The position numbers were made by a program, and so were the translations under genes. DNA of 5,407 bases, taken from assembly GCA_002450295.1 (NCBI GenBank), contig DJYX01000263.1:1-5407 (forward strand). Reading direction: 5' to 3'. This document shows positions 1 to 5,407 of this stretch, one piece after another (position 1 is the first letter of the stretch; each line of letters begins with the position of its first letter). Under the pieces are notes generated by a model. That model worked only from the letters and a program-made list of their open reading frames with translations. It did not search any database and had not been told where the DNA came from. The stretch comes from Deltaproteobacteria bacterium UBA6967 (GTDB lineage: Bacteria > SAR324 > NAC60-12).

Positions 1-26
1 TCAACCATTTTCGTAGTTACCAGTGA
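1..26 (+). CDS. Possible 3' end of an upstream gene (last codons only)
   Basis: The frame starting at base 3 reads NHFRSYQ and stops at TGA 24-26. This TGA shares the sequence GTGA with the GTG start at 23, the 4-base stop/start overlap typical of translationally coupled operon genes. A second frame ends at TAG 14-16 (reading QPFS) and is an alternative end for an upstream gene. Too little sequence is present to say whether either frame is coding or what it encodes. This is inferred from junction geometry alone. Confidence 0.25.
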
Positions 27-1174
27 CAGAGACACTTGAGAAGCAACTAGAATTTGCTACTTCTGTGATTGAGCGAATTCGAGTCTATGCGATCCAATAT
101 GGCTCCAAAGAATATTCTTGGTCTGCCTGGATGCCAGAGATGACCAACACAGACACACTCGTTCGTCTTGAAACAAAAGATGGACAAACGGGGATTGGTG
201 CTGTCAGCAGTTGTAGCGAACAAGATATTGACCTGAGCATCGCGTATAACATGAAACCTTTGCTCAGGGGTTTGCTTGGAAAAGATGGACTTCGGGTTGA
301 AGAAAACTGGCAGTGGATGGCGCAGCGTCGTCCATATGTCTACAACAGTGCTATTGCGGCGCTGGATATTGCGATGTGGGATCTGCGGGCAAAGCAAGAT
401 GATCTGCCTTTATCCAGCCTGCTTGGTGAAAAACGTGATGCTCTACAAGCCTACGCGAGTATTCCTGTTCTTGAAAATCCAACTGCAAACGTGGAGTTCA
501 TACATCAACTTGCTCAGGCTGGCTTTGCCACTTTCAAGTTTCATAATGCGTGTGTTCCTGATCCAGACATAAAACTGATCAAAACAATCGCTCGGGAGTT
601 CCAAGGGCAGCAATTCGGATTCATGTTTGATGCAGAGTGTGGCTACGATCTGCCAGGGGCTCTTCAAGTTGCAGAACACCTGCAGAGAGCTGGCTTTATT
701 TGGCTTGAAGCTCCATTTCCAGATCGAAACTACTCAGATTATCGAAAGCTCTGCCAGTCAACTGAGCTTCAGATCCTTCCAGCTGGCTTGAGTGTGGTTG
801 AACCAGAGGAACTTGCTGTGATGCTCCCTACAGACTGTTGGAGCACAGCACGCGTTGACCTAGCGATGAGTGGAGGAATTACTCCACTATTGAAGATCAT
901 AGACATCACCACTGCTCTAGGTTTGGGTTTAGAATTAGTAGCCTGGGGAAGTCCTATTTCAACAGCCGCGACTCTGCAAGTCACCCTGGGTACTGGCTGT
1001 GGTGAGTATTTTGAAATCGCGGTACCCCAGCAGGACTTCCTGATTCCTTCCAGTCAACCTCTCCAAGTTAATCCCAGCGGCAAAGTGTCTAGTAGTTCCA
1101 AAACTGGGTTGGGCTTAAAGTTGGATTGGCAAGAGTTGGAACAGACTGAACCACTACTGTTTGATATTTGGTGA
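23..1174 (+). CDS. Enolase-superfamily (mandelate racemase/muconate lactonizing-type) enzyme, atypical active site
   Basis: Cytoplasmic enzyme of 383 residues, a normal length for this superfamily, whose members abstract a proton alpha to a carboxylate in racemases, cycloisomerases and sugar-acid dehydratases. The N-terminal capping domain covers about residues 15-130, with the conserved stretch AIAALDIAMWDLRAK at 110-124. A (beta/alpha)8 barrel follows. Visible barrel positions are K172-F-H174 at strand 2 (KxK/KxH-type site), D203 in FDAE, E229 in WLEAP, D279 in RVDLAMSGG, and the closing GLGLKLDW near 362. Two canonical positions differ: strand 5 reads AGLS (L256), where the third Mg2+ ligand Glu is usual, and strand 7 reads LVAWG (V306), where the catalytic His usually sits. 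Family assignment is firm; substrate is unknown. The sugar transporter downstream suggests a sugar acid or lactone, but this is inference. The start is GTG 23, the first start after the in-frame TAG at 14-16. GTG 65, giving IERIRVYAI directly after the start, resembles typical family N-termini and is a serious alternative. Neither has a clear Shine-Dalgarno sequence. Confidence 0.87.
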   Translation: MTETLEKQLEFATSVIERIRVYAIQYGSKEYSWSAWMPEMTNTDTLVRLETKDGQTGIGAVSSCSEQDIDLSIAYNMKPLLRGLLGKDGLRVEENWQWMAQRRPYVYNSAIAALDIAMWDLRAKQDDLPLSSLLGEKRDALQAYASIPVLENPTANVEFIHQLAQAGFATFKFHNACVPDPDIKLIKTIAREFQGQQFGFMFDAECGYDLPGALQVAEHLQRAGFIWLEAPFPDRNYSDYRKLCQSTELQILPAGLSVVEPEELAVMLPTDCWSTARVDLAMSGGITPLLKIIDITTALGLGLELVAWGSPISTAATLQVTLGTGCGEYFEIAVPQQDFLIPSSQPLQVNPSGKVSSSSKTGLGLKLDWQELEQTEPLLFDIW

Positions 1175-1201
1175 AGTTTTTTCTTTGTCCGCACTTACAG
1201 C

Positions 1202-1228
1202 TCCCACGACATTGTCTTCAAAGTGGGA
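1202..1228 (+). terminator. Weak inverted repeat after the enzyme gene, possible terminator
   Basis: TCCCAC (1202-1207) and GTGGGA (1223-1228) form a perfect 6-bp stem with a 15-base loop, about 30 bases after the enzyme stop codon. No T-run follows, so this is not a classical intrinsic terminator. It could be an mRNA 3'-end hairpin or a chance pairing. The position fits the end of a transcript; the structure is weak. Confidence 0.2.
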
Positions 1229-1258
1229 CTTCGCTATCAGCGCAGCTCATCCACTAAA

Positions 1259-1291
1259 AACCAATATCATAATTTGGTTTATAATTGGTTA
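1259..1291. promoter_or_regulatory. Candidate operator, upstream copy: AACCAA / TTGGTT half-sites
   Basis: AAACCAA (1258-1264) is the exact inverse of TTGGTTT (1274-1280), a 7-bp inverted repeat with a 9-base spacer. A second TTGGTT lies at 1285-1290, 11 bases (about one helical turn) after the first. The 11-mer ATAATTGGTTA at 1281-1291 recurs exactly at 1417-1427, inside the putative promoter. Paired copies in front of a regulator gene are the usual layout for a cooperative or looping autoregulatory operator. The match to this regulator is inferred. Confidence 0.4.
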
Positions 1292-1335
1292 AATTTATTT
1301 ATCATAAAATCGATAAATTCTAATTGTAATTGTAA

Positions 1336-1355
1336 AATAAATTTAAAAATTTATT
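1336..1355. repeat. AT-only palindrome with 9-bp arms
   Basis: AATAAATTT (1336-1344) and AAATTTATT (1347-1355) are perfect inverse copies separated by AA. It could be a protein-binding site or a bent or easily melted element. In a stretch with about 15% GC such a palindrome also has a real chance of arising at random, so functional confidence is low although the symmetry itself is certain. Confidence 0.35.
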
Positions 1356-1401
1356 GAATAAAATCATTTATCTGTTTTTTTAAAAGAAACCCATTTCGTT
1401 C

Positions 1402-1431
1402 TTGACTATGGAGAAGATAATTGGTTATTTT
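1402..1431 (+). promoter_or_regulatory. Candidate sigma-70-type promoter for the regulator gene
   Basis: TTGACT (1402-1407) matches the -35 consensus at 5 of 6 bases, and TATTTT (1426-1431) matches the -10 consensus at 4 of 6, with an 18-base spacer. Transcription would start near 1438 and leave a 5' leader of about 90 bases before the GTG at 1528. The repeated TTGG half-sites overlap the -10 and start region, which suits repression by blocking RNA polymerase. This is the best promoter match seen in the intergenic region, but it was found by eye only. Confidence 0.45.
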
Positions 1432-1446
1432 TGGTCGAAATTGGGT
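1417..1446. promoter_or_regulatory. Candidate operator, promoter-proximal copy: three TTGG boxes at 10-bp steps
   Basis: TTGGTT (1421-1426), TTGGTC (1431-1436) and TTGGGT (1441-1446) begin exactly 10 bases apart, so they lie on the same face of the helix. The first box sits in the 11-mer ATAATTGGTTA (1417-1427), an exact repeat of 1281-1291. The cluster covers the proposed -10 and start site. The natural candidate binder is the GntR/LacI-type regulator encoded just downstream. The box spacing is directly visible; the binding role is inferred. Confidence 0.4.
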
Positions 1447-1527
1447 GAATATTAGCTGTCACGCATTAAACATCAACAAATCGGATCCCTCAAAAAAATT
1501 TCGTACCGCAGCTATGTCAGGTGTCCC

Positions 1528-2556
1528 GTGTTGTTGAAGCAGGATGAATTGGTACTCGCTATCAAAGAAATGATCACCCGTCATCCTGGTCAACGATTAC
1601 CGAGTGAGCGCAGCTTAGCGGTAAATCTAGGAGTTAGTCGGGCAAGAATTCGGCAAGTGCTGGATCGCTTAGAGAGTGAGCAACTTGTTACCCGACAGCG
1701 AGGGAGTGGGAACTATGCTGTAGATCTGCGAAAAGACCGTTTAACCACCGTCGGAATCTTGGTGGATCGGCAACTAAAGCTTGGTAACGACCCTTTCTAT
1801 TCCATGCTATTGGAACAGCTACAGGGTGCGCTTCAGCATGAAGGAATTCGCTCCGTGATTGAGCGTATTGACAAGAACACAAAGCTACCCGAAGAAGAGG
1901 ATGCTCTCATCATCATGGGGATGGCCGGCAATGAAGTAATCTCAACTCAACGGTTGGGAGGACCTCCGATTTTAGGCATTTTTTTAGACGCCAAGCCGCA
2001 ACCAGGTTCCCAAGTCAGTATCCTACAAGTGGATAATTTCGATGCCGGCTACCAGGCAGCGAATTATCTGTATTCACTGGGCGTCAAGTCTTTCTGCTTT
2101 GTTGGTCCCAATCATATCCCAGCTTCTAGAGATCGTTATCTTGGAGCAAAGAGTTTTTGTGAGGAGGAAGGTCGCGATCTGGAACATTTTCCCTGCCGCA
2201 TGAACTACACGGGTGGGCTTAGTGCTGGACAGGAGATCTTGAAGAATGATCGGATTACTACCAAGCGGGGTTTGATTACAGCAAATGATTGGACTGCTAT
2301 TGGATTGCACAGTGCTATGATCGCCTTTAGTAAAGAATTACGTGATCAACATGTTCTGGTTAGTTTTGATGGACTACCGATCACCAATGATCCTAATCTT
2401 GCGATTCATACTATGGCGATCCCATTACGTTCCATCATTCAAGATTCGGTGACGGAACTTCAACGATATCTCGACCAACCTTCGGCTTCTGGGCGTGTCT
2501 TGAACTATCGCCTCGAATGGTCAACAGATATGAAGCACCGGTTGGCGTTCAACTAA
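1528..2556 (+). CDS. GntR-type winged-helix / LacI-type sugar-sensing transcriptional regulator (AraR-like architecture)
   Basis: DNA-binding regulator of 342 residues. Residues about 5-66 are a GntR-type winged helix: LPSERSLAVNLGVSRARIRQ (24-43) matches the family helix-turn-helix signature, followed by LESEQLVTRQRGSGNYAV with the wing turn RGSGNY. Residues about 73-340 resemble the periplasmic-binding-protein fold of LacI regulators: TVGILVD at 74-80, DNFDAGYQAANYLYSLG (169-185), FCFVG (189-193), RDRYLGAKSFCEEEG (201-215), GLITANDWTAIGL (248-260) and VSFDG (278-282). Such fusions, with Bacillus AraR as the known example, bind a sugar or derivative and release DNA. It precedes and is co-oriented with the ABC transporter genes, 95 bases away, so it probably controls that locus and, through the TTGG boxes upstream, itself. 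The start is GTG 1528, with AGG at 1519-1521 six bases upstream as a modest ribosome binding site. TTG codons at 1531 and 1534 are alternatives. Effector unknown. Confidence 0.88.
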   Translation: MLLKQDELVLAIKEMITRHPGQRLPSERSLAVNLGVSRARIRQVLDRLESEQLVTRQRGSGNYAVDLRKDRLTTVGILVDRQLKLGNDPFYSMLLEQLQGALQHEGIRSVIERIDKNTKLPEEEDALIIMGMAGNEVISTQRLGGPPILGIFLDAKPQPGSQVSILQVDNFDAGYQAANYLYSLGVKSFCFVGPNHIPASRDRYLGAKSFCEEEGRDLEHFPCRMNYTGGLSAGQEILKNDRITTKRGLITANDWTAIGLHSAMIAFSKELRDQHVLVSFDGLPITNDPNLAIHTMAIPLRSIIQDSVTELQRYLDQPSASGRVLNYRLEWSTDMKHRLAFN

Positions 2557-2567
2557 CTCAAATCAAC

Positions 2568-2583
2568 AGGAGGTACTATGTAG
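2568..2583 (+). promoter_or_regulatory. Strong Shine-Dalgarno followed by a start-stop (ATG-TAG) minimal ORF
   Basis: AGGAGGT (2568-2574), a near-perfect Shine-Dalgarno sequence, stands just before ATG 2578-2580, whose next codon is TAG 2581-2583. It is stronger than the ribosome binding site of the real downstream start at 2652 (AGGGA, 2640-2644, seven bases away). Read past the TAG, the frame gives AVISANRFFQSELKA and ends at TAA 2629-2631. A ribosome could initiate and terminate here and affect translation or stability of the binding-protein message. Alternatively it is the relic of a leader peptide or of an earlier gene start. The sequence pattern is certain; any function is inferred. Confidence 0.45.
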
Positions 2584-2651
2584 GCGGTAATCAGTGCGAA
2601 TCGATTTTTTCAATCTGAGCTTAAGGCATAACTCCATTCAGGGATTATCAC

Positions 2652-3917
2652 ATGAAAAAAGGTTTATTAGCTCTGGCTTCTTCTATTCTACTCTCTCTAC
2701 CGATGCAGGCGATGGCAACCACTGAGGTGACTTGGTGGGACTTCTTGGGAGGGGGTGATGGTGTGCGCATGAAGTCACTCATTGAGCAATTCAACACTTC
2801 ACAATCAGACGTCAAGATCAACGCTTCTACTTTAGAGTGGGGAGTTCCTTTCTACACAAAAATCCAAACATCGGCTGCTGTAGGAGAGCAACCGGACATC
2901 ATGACCTACCATCTTTCACGCTTTCCTCTGGCAGTACCCACAGGAGTCTTGAGACCATTTAGTGCGGCAGAGCTCTCAAGTGTTGGACTTGGTCCTGACA
3001 AGTATTTTCCAGCAAACTGGGAGGCAGCGAATGTTGATGGTAAAACATATGGCGTTCCCCTTGATATCCACGCAATGGTCCTTTACTACAACAAGGACAT
3101 GCTGGGTAAAGCTGGATTGCTGAATAGCAAAGGCCTCCCTAATTTGGATGGCTTAGAGAATTTCACAGCTGGTTTGAGGAAGCTGAAGGATAATGGTGCA
3201 GAATACGGAGCCAGTTTAGCAACTGCCAACGGTGGTACGGTTTGGAGGCTTTGGTACTCAATGTTGAACCAAATTAACGGAGCCCAGTTCATATCAGGCA
3301 AATCTGTCTGTCCAGCAGACAACTGCGCCAAGGTAACCGAACAGATTGGATCATGGGTTAGTGAAGAACTTATGTCTAGTGAGACTGCCTACCCTGATTC
3401 GATTGCACTCTTCACTTCAGGCAAAGCAGCCATGCACTTTAACGGAGTCTGGGAAGTTCCAACCTTTACAGATCTGGCCAAGAACGACAAGCTTGGCTTC
3501 GAGTGGGGTGCTGTACGAATTCCAGTTATGTACGATAAGCCCGCAACCTGGGCAGATTCTCATGCTTTTGCGGTCCCTCATAGTGACCGTAAGCCAATCA
3601 CACAAGAGAAGCTCCAAGCTGTCCTAAAGGTCATCTCATGGATGAATCAGAACAGTCTGTTCTGGGCCACAGCTGGTCATATCCCTGGCTACAAGCCAAT
3701 TGTGGACAGTGCGGATTACAAGAAAATGGAGCCCAATGCGACCTATGCCGTCTTGGCAGAAAACGCTGCATTTGATCCCAAGTCGAAGATCGCTGGGGTG
3801 GCCTCTCCTGTTTATGATGCTATACAAAATTTCATCTTGCCTTCGGTCAATGGTCAGTTAGAGCCCGAAGAAGCCATTGAAATGATGAAGGAGACTCTGG
3901 AACCACAGATCGAATAA
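2652..3917 (+). CDS. Periplasmic substrate-binding protein of a carbohydrate ABC transporter (UgpB/MalE-type)
   Basis: Secreted binding protein of 421 residues, the usual size for extracellular solute-binding family 1. Residues 1-22 are a Sec signal peptide: KK at the start, hydrophobic core LLALASSILLSL, and an AMA cleavage motif before TTEV; there is no lipobox Cys, so the mature protein should be soluble in the periplasm. Family features include VTWWDFLGGGDGVRMKSLIEQFN (26-48), GEQPDIMTYHLSRFP (78-92), the hinge-like DGKTYGVPLDIHAMVLYYNKDML (129-151), SGKAAMHFNGVWEVP (256-270) and FAVPH (306-310). Many aromatic residues (W28, W29, W63, W198, W201, W267) are consistent with sugar stacking. 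Cys220 and Cys225 are the only cysteines in the mature protein and may form a disulfide. The start ATG 2652 has AGGGA seven bases upstream and gives a well-placed signal peptide. The two permease genes that follow confirm the role. The substrate cannot be read from the sequence. Confidence 0.93.
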   Translation: MKKGLLALASSILLSLPMQAMATTEVTWWDFLGGGDGVRMKSLIEQFNTSQSDVKINASTLEWGVPFYTKIQTSAAVGEQPDIMTYHLSRFPLAVPTGVLRPFSAAELSSVGLGPDKYFPANWEAANVDGKTYGVPLDIHAMVLYYNKDMLGKAGLLNSKGLPNLDGLENFTAGLRKLKDNGAEYGASLATANGGTVWRLWYSMLNQINGAQFISGKSVCPADNCAKVTEQIGSWVSEELMSSETAYPDSIALFTSGKAAMHFNGVWEVPTFTDLAKNDKLGFEWGAVRIPVMYDKPATWADSHAFAVPHSDRKPITQEKLQAVLKVISWMNQNSLFWATAGHIPGYKPIVDSADYKKMEPNATYAVLAENAAFDPKSKIAGVASPVYDAIQNFILPSVNGQLEPEEAIEMMKETLEPQIE

Positions 3918-3928
3918 CATTCAATCTT

Positions 3929-3950
3929 ACGGTGCCTTCAGGCACCGTTT
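3929..3950 (+). terminator. Intercistronic hairpin between binding-protein and permease genes
   Basis: ACGGTGCC (3929-3936) and GGCACCGT (3941-3948) form a perfect 8-bp GC-rich stem closed by a TTCA tetraloop, 11 bases after the binding-protein stop codon. Only a short T tail follows (3948-3950). It therefore probably acts as a partial terminator or as a 3'-end block to exonucleases, so that binding protein is made in excess over permease. That arrangement is well known in ABC sugar operons such as malE-malF. The stem is directly visible; the effect on expression is inferred. Confidence 0.7.
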
Positions 3951-3962
3951 CCAGAATTCATT

Positions 3963-4835
3963 ATGAAATATAAACGTGAAGAAATTGTGTACGCCGCGGT
4001 GCTCATTGCACCATTCATTTTGGCCTACACTTTATTCCTGATCTATCCAACCATCTATCAGATCACTCTAAGTTTTCAAAAAGCTCCTCTCGTAGGCACA
4101 GGTGAGTGGGTTGGCCTAGAAAATTATAGCAAGCTGATCAACGATAAACTGTTTTGGAAAGCGCTGAGCAACACAGGTATTTTTGTACTCTGGACAGTTG
4201 TTCCCAACACACTGCTCGGTCTTATGTTTGCCATGATGGTGATTCGTCATCGGCCATTTTTCCAGGCGATCATCCTCGCATGCTTCTTCATCCCACACAT
4301 CTTACCCGTCACTGTTGTCACTGAAATGTGGACGTGGCTGTTGTCCAAGCAATTTGGGATTGTTCAAGAGATCCTCGATGCTTTTGACACAAAAAGAATC
4401 AACTTCTTCACTAACAGATACTGGGCTATGCCCATGGTCGCTTTCATCACAATCTGGTGGACGATCGGATTCAACATTGTTCTGTTCATCGCAGGACTCC
4501 GCAATATCAATCCAGAAATCTACGAGGCTTCCGAGATGGAAGGAGCCTCCCGTATCAAACAGTTTCGTTACATCACTTGGCCACTGATCTGGCCTGTTAC
4601 TGCCTTGGTACTGACTCTACAGTTGATCTTCCAGATGAAGATCTTCGATCAAATGTATCTGCTGACAGGAGGAGGACCCTTCAATTCGACCCTGGTTGTT
4701 CTCCAATTAGTTTACAACAAGGCCTTCCAAAACAACGATGGTGGGTACGCAGCTGCGATCTCTCTGGTTCTTTTTGGTATCATCCTGATGACTTCGATAC
4801 TTCAGTATCAGGTCCTTAAAAAGCAGGAAGACTAA
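3963..4835 (+). CDS. Carbohydrate ABC transporter permease, MalF/UgpA/LacF type
   Basis: Inner-membrane channel subunit of 290 residues, typical for the short MalF-like permeases. Six hydrophobic segments are visible at about residues 9-29, 70-95, 102-124, 154-178, 207-226 and 263-282. The cytoplasmic EAA loop that docks on the ATPase is clear: EIYEASEMEGASRIKQFRYI (185-204) followed by TWP, matching the family pattern EA--DGA---F--I-LP. YLLTGGGPFNST (232-243) is a further family signature. It pairs with the MalG-type gene nine bases downstream. ATG 3963 gives a normal N-terminus (short charged stretch, then the first membrane helix), but no good Shine-Dalgarno sequence precedes it. The hairpin ends only 15 bases upstream, so translation may depend on coupling or be deliberately low. 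Substrate unknown. Confidence 0.93.
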   Translation: MKYKREEIVYAAVLIAPFILAYTLFLIYPTIYQITLSFQKAPLVGTGEWVGLENYSKLINDKLFWKALSNTGIFVLWTVVPNTLLGLMFAMMVIRHRPFFQAIILACFFIPHILPVTVVTEMWTWLLSKQFGIVQEILDAFDTKRINFFTNRYWAMPMVAFITIWWTIGFNIVLFIAGLRNINPEIYEASEMEGASRIKQFRYITWPLIWPVTALVLTLQLIFQMKIFDQMYLLTGGGPFNSTLVVLQLVYNKAFQNNDGGYAAAISLVLFGIILMTSILQYQVLKKQED

Positions 4836-4844
4836 GAGGTTCAT

Positions 4845-5407
4845 ATGAGTCAGCGCATCCCAAATATTCTTCTTTCCTTGCTCACTGCAATCTTCGCGAT
4901 CACTTGGATTTTTCCGGTCTACTGGGCTGTTGCCACATCCATCAAGCACGAAGTAGACGTGACATCTGAAAACACAGAAATTGTTCCAACTAGCATGACT
5001 CTCATTGAATATGTGCGAGTCTTTCAGGAAAGCAATATCCTCACTTGGTACATCAATTCTCTAGGCACCTCTATCCTGATTACGTTATTGGTGATCATCA
5101 TCAGCATGATGTGTGGCTATGCACTCTCTCAATTAAACTTCCCAGGAAAGCGTATCCTCTGGTGGATGGTACTCGCCAGCATCATGGTTCCTACGACTGC
5201 TCTGGTCATTGCCTTGTTCGTTCTCATCGCAGATTTCAACCTAATCAATACCTGGGCTGGCATCATCCTGCCACAAATCATCTCACCAGTTTGTGTGGTG
5301 GTCTTTAAACAATTCTTTGACGCAGTTCCCAGAGAATTACGAGAGGCCGCTATTCTTGATGGCGCGAAAGAACACAATCTGCTGCTGAACCTATATTTTC
5401 CGATGAG
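4845..5407 (+). CDS. Carbohydrate ABC transporter permease, MalG/UgpE type (3' end outside window)
   Basis: Partial gene: 187 codons plus two bases are present, of about 270-280 expected for the family. It begins MSQRIPNILLSLLTAIFAIT, with an AAGAGGT ribosome binding site (4834-4840) four bases before the ATG, nine bases after the preceding permease stop. Membrane segments are visible at about residues 8-30, 73-96, 106-130 and 137-157. Family marks are WIFPVYWAVATSIK (21-34), YINSLGTSILIT (69-80), GYALSQLNFPGKR (91-103) and the EAA loop ELREAAILDGAKEHNLLLNL (164-183) followed by YFP. The window ends inside this loop, so the last membrane segments are missing. It forms the heterodimeric channel with the gene upstream. 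The ATPase partner is not in the window. Confidence 0.93.
   Translation, partial: MSQRIPNILLSLLTAIFAITWIFPVYWAVATSIKHEVDVTSENTEIVPTSMTLIEYVRVFQESNILTWYINSLGTSILITLLVIIISMMCGYALSQLNFPGKRILWWMVLASIMVPTTALVIALFVLIADFNLINTWAGIILPQIISPVCVVVFKQFFDAVPRELREAAILDGAKEHNLLLNLYFPM

Larger units (their letters stand above)
1175..1527. other. 353-base intergenic region with AT-rich regulatory core
   Basis: No convincing coding sequence is present on either strand. GC is about 15% over 1261-1390, far below the flanking genes. The first 80 bases hold a T-run (1177-1182) and a weak inverted repeat (1202-1228), and probably contain the 3' end of the enzyme transcript. From 1259 onward there are TTGG-type half-sites, an AT-rich palindrome, tandem TAATTG copies (1321-1332, also at 1282 and 1418) and a likely promoter for the regulator gene. 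ATTTATC occurs at 1297-1303 and 1366-1372, with its complement GATAAAT at 1312-1318. The region separates two transcription units. Confidence 0.8.

Noticed and set aside
47..397. A 116-codon open frame on the minus strand opposite the enolase-superfamily gene
   Set aside because: It is antisense to a well-supported gene, shows no family motif and has no ribosome binding site context.
1175..1190. T-run just after the enzyme stop codon as an intrinsic terminator
   Set aside because: The only stem before it is a 4-bp ACCA/TGGT pairing with a long loop, too weak to call.
1232..1242. CGCT-ATC-AGCG mini-hairpin
   Set aside because: A 4-bp stem without a T-run, common by chance.
1321..1332. Tandem TAATTG TAATTG as a repeat array or CRISPR-like element
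   Set aside because: Only two full units, in low-complexity AT sequence; no spacers or further copies in tandem.
1514..1537. Small ORF ATG...TGA (MSGVPCC) overlapping the regulator start
   Set aside because: Only seven codons, no Shine-Dalgarno sequence, and its position is explained by chance. A coupling role cannot be supported.
2584..2651. Separate promoter for the binding-protein gene (CATAAC at 2627-2632 as a -10)
   Set aside because: No acceptable -35 lies 16-18 bases upstream, and the -10 match is only 4 of 6. Read-through from the regulator promoter explains expression.
4457..4819. A 120-codon open frame inside the first permease gene, same strand, different frame
   Set aside because: It lies wholly within a gene with clear permease motifs. 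Its translation is rich in R, S, D and H with no recognisable domain, as expected of a shadow frame.
5045..5308. Open frame of 87 codons starting inside the second permease gene
   Set aside because: The frame beginning at ATG 4845 carries the EAA loop and membrane segments of a MalG-type permease through the window end; this one is a shadow.

Overview
The window looks like part of a carbohydrate or sugar-acid uptake and catabolism locus from a Gram-negative-type bacterium. That impression rests on a classical Sec signal peptide on a soluble (non-lipoprotein) binding protein and on the tight, all plus-strand gene order. GC content is moderate by eye. I cannot assign a genus. There is no sign of mobile elements, RNA genes or CRISPR. 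This is probably a recognisable ABC sugar locus with a few unusual local details, not a new type of system.

Layout. Bases 1-26 may hold the last codons of an upstream gene that overlaps the next start by four bases (GTGA). Bases 23-1174 encode a mandelate racemase/muconate lactonizing-type member of the enolase superfamily with a non-canonical active site. Bases 1175-1527 are a 353-base non-coding stretch with a very AT-rich core (about 15% GC over 1261-1390). It carries repeated TTGG-type half-sites, an AT palindrome and a plausible sigma-70 promoter. Bases 1528-2556 encode a regulator with a GntR-type winged helix fused to a LacI-type sugar-sensing domain. A 95-base gap follows, in which a strong Shine-Dalgarno sequence leads to an ATG followed at once by TAG. 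Bases 2652-3917 encode the periplasmic binding protein. A perfect 8-bp hairpin separates it from two inner-membrane permease genes, 3963-4835 and 4845 to the window end (partial). No ATPase gene is in the window; it may lie downstream or be supplied in trans.

How the parts probably work together. The regulator would sense a sugar-like ligand and control its own promoter and the co-oriented transporter genes, with the TTGG cluster around the promoter as the candidate operator. The binding protein delivers the substrate to the two-permease channel. The hairpin after the binding-protein gene would allow more binding protein than permease to be made. The enolase-superfamily enzyme may act on the imported compound or a derivative, which would favour a sugar acid or lactone. 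That substrate link is inferred from gene proximity only, since the enzyme gene lies in a separate upstream transcription unit.
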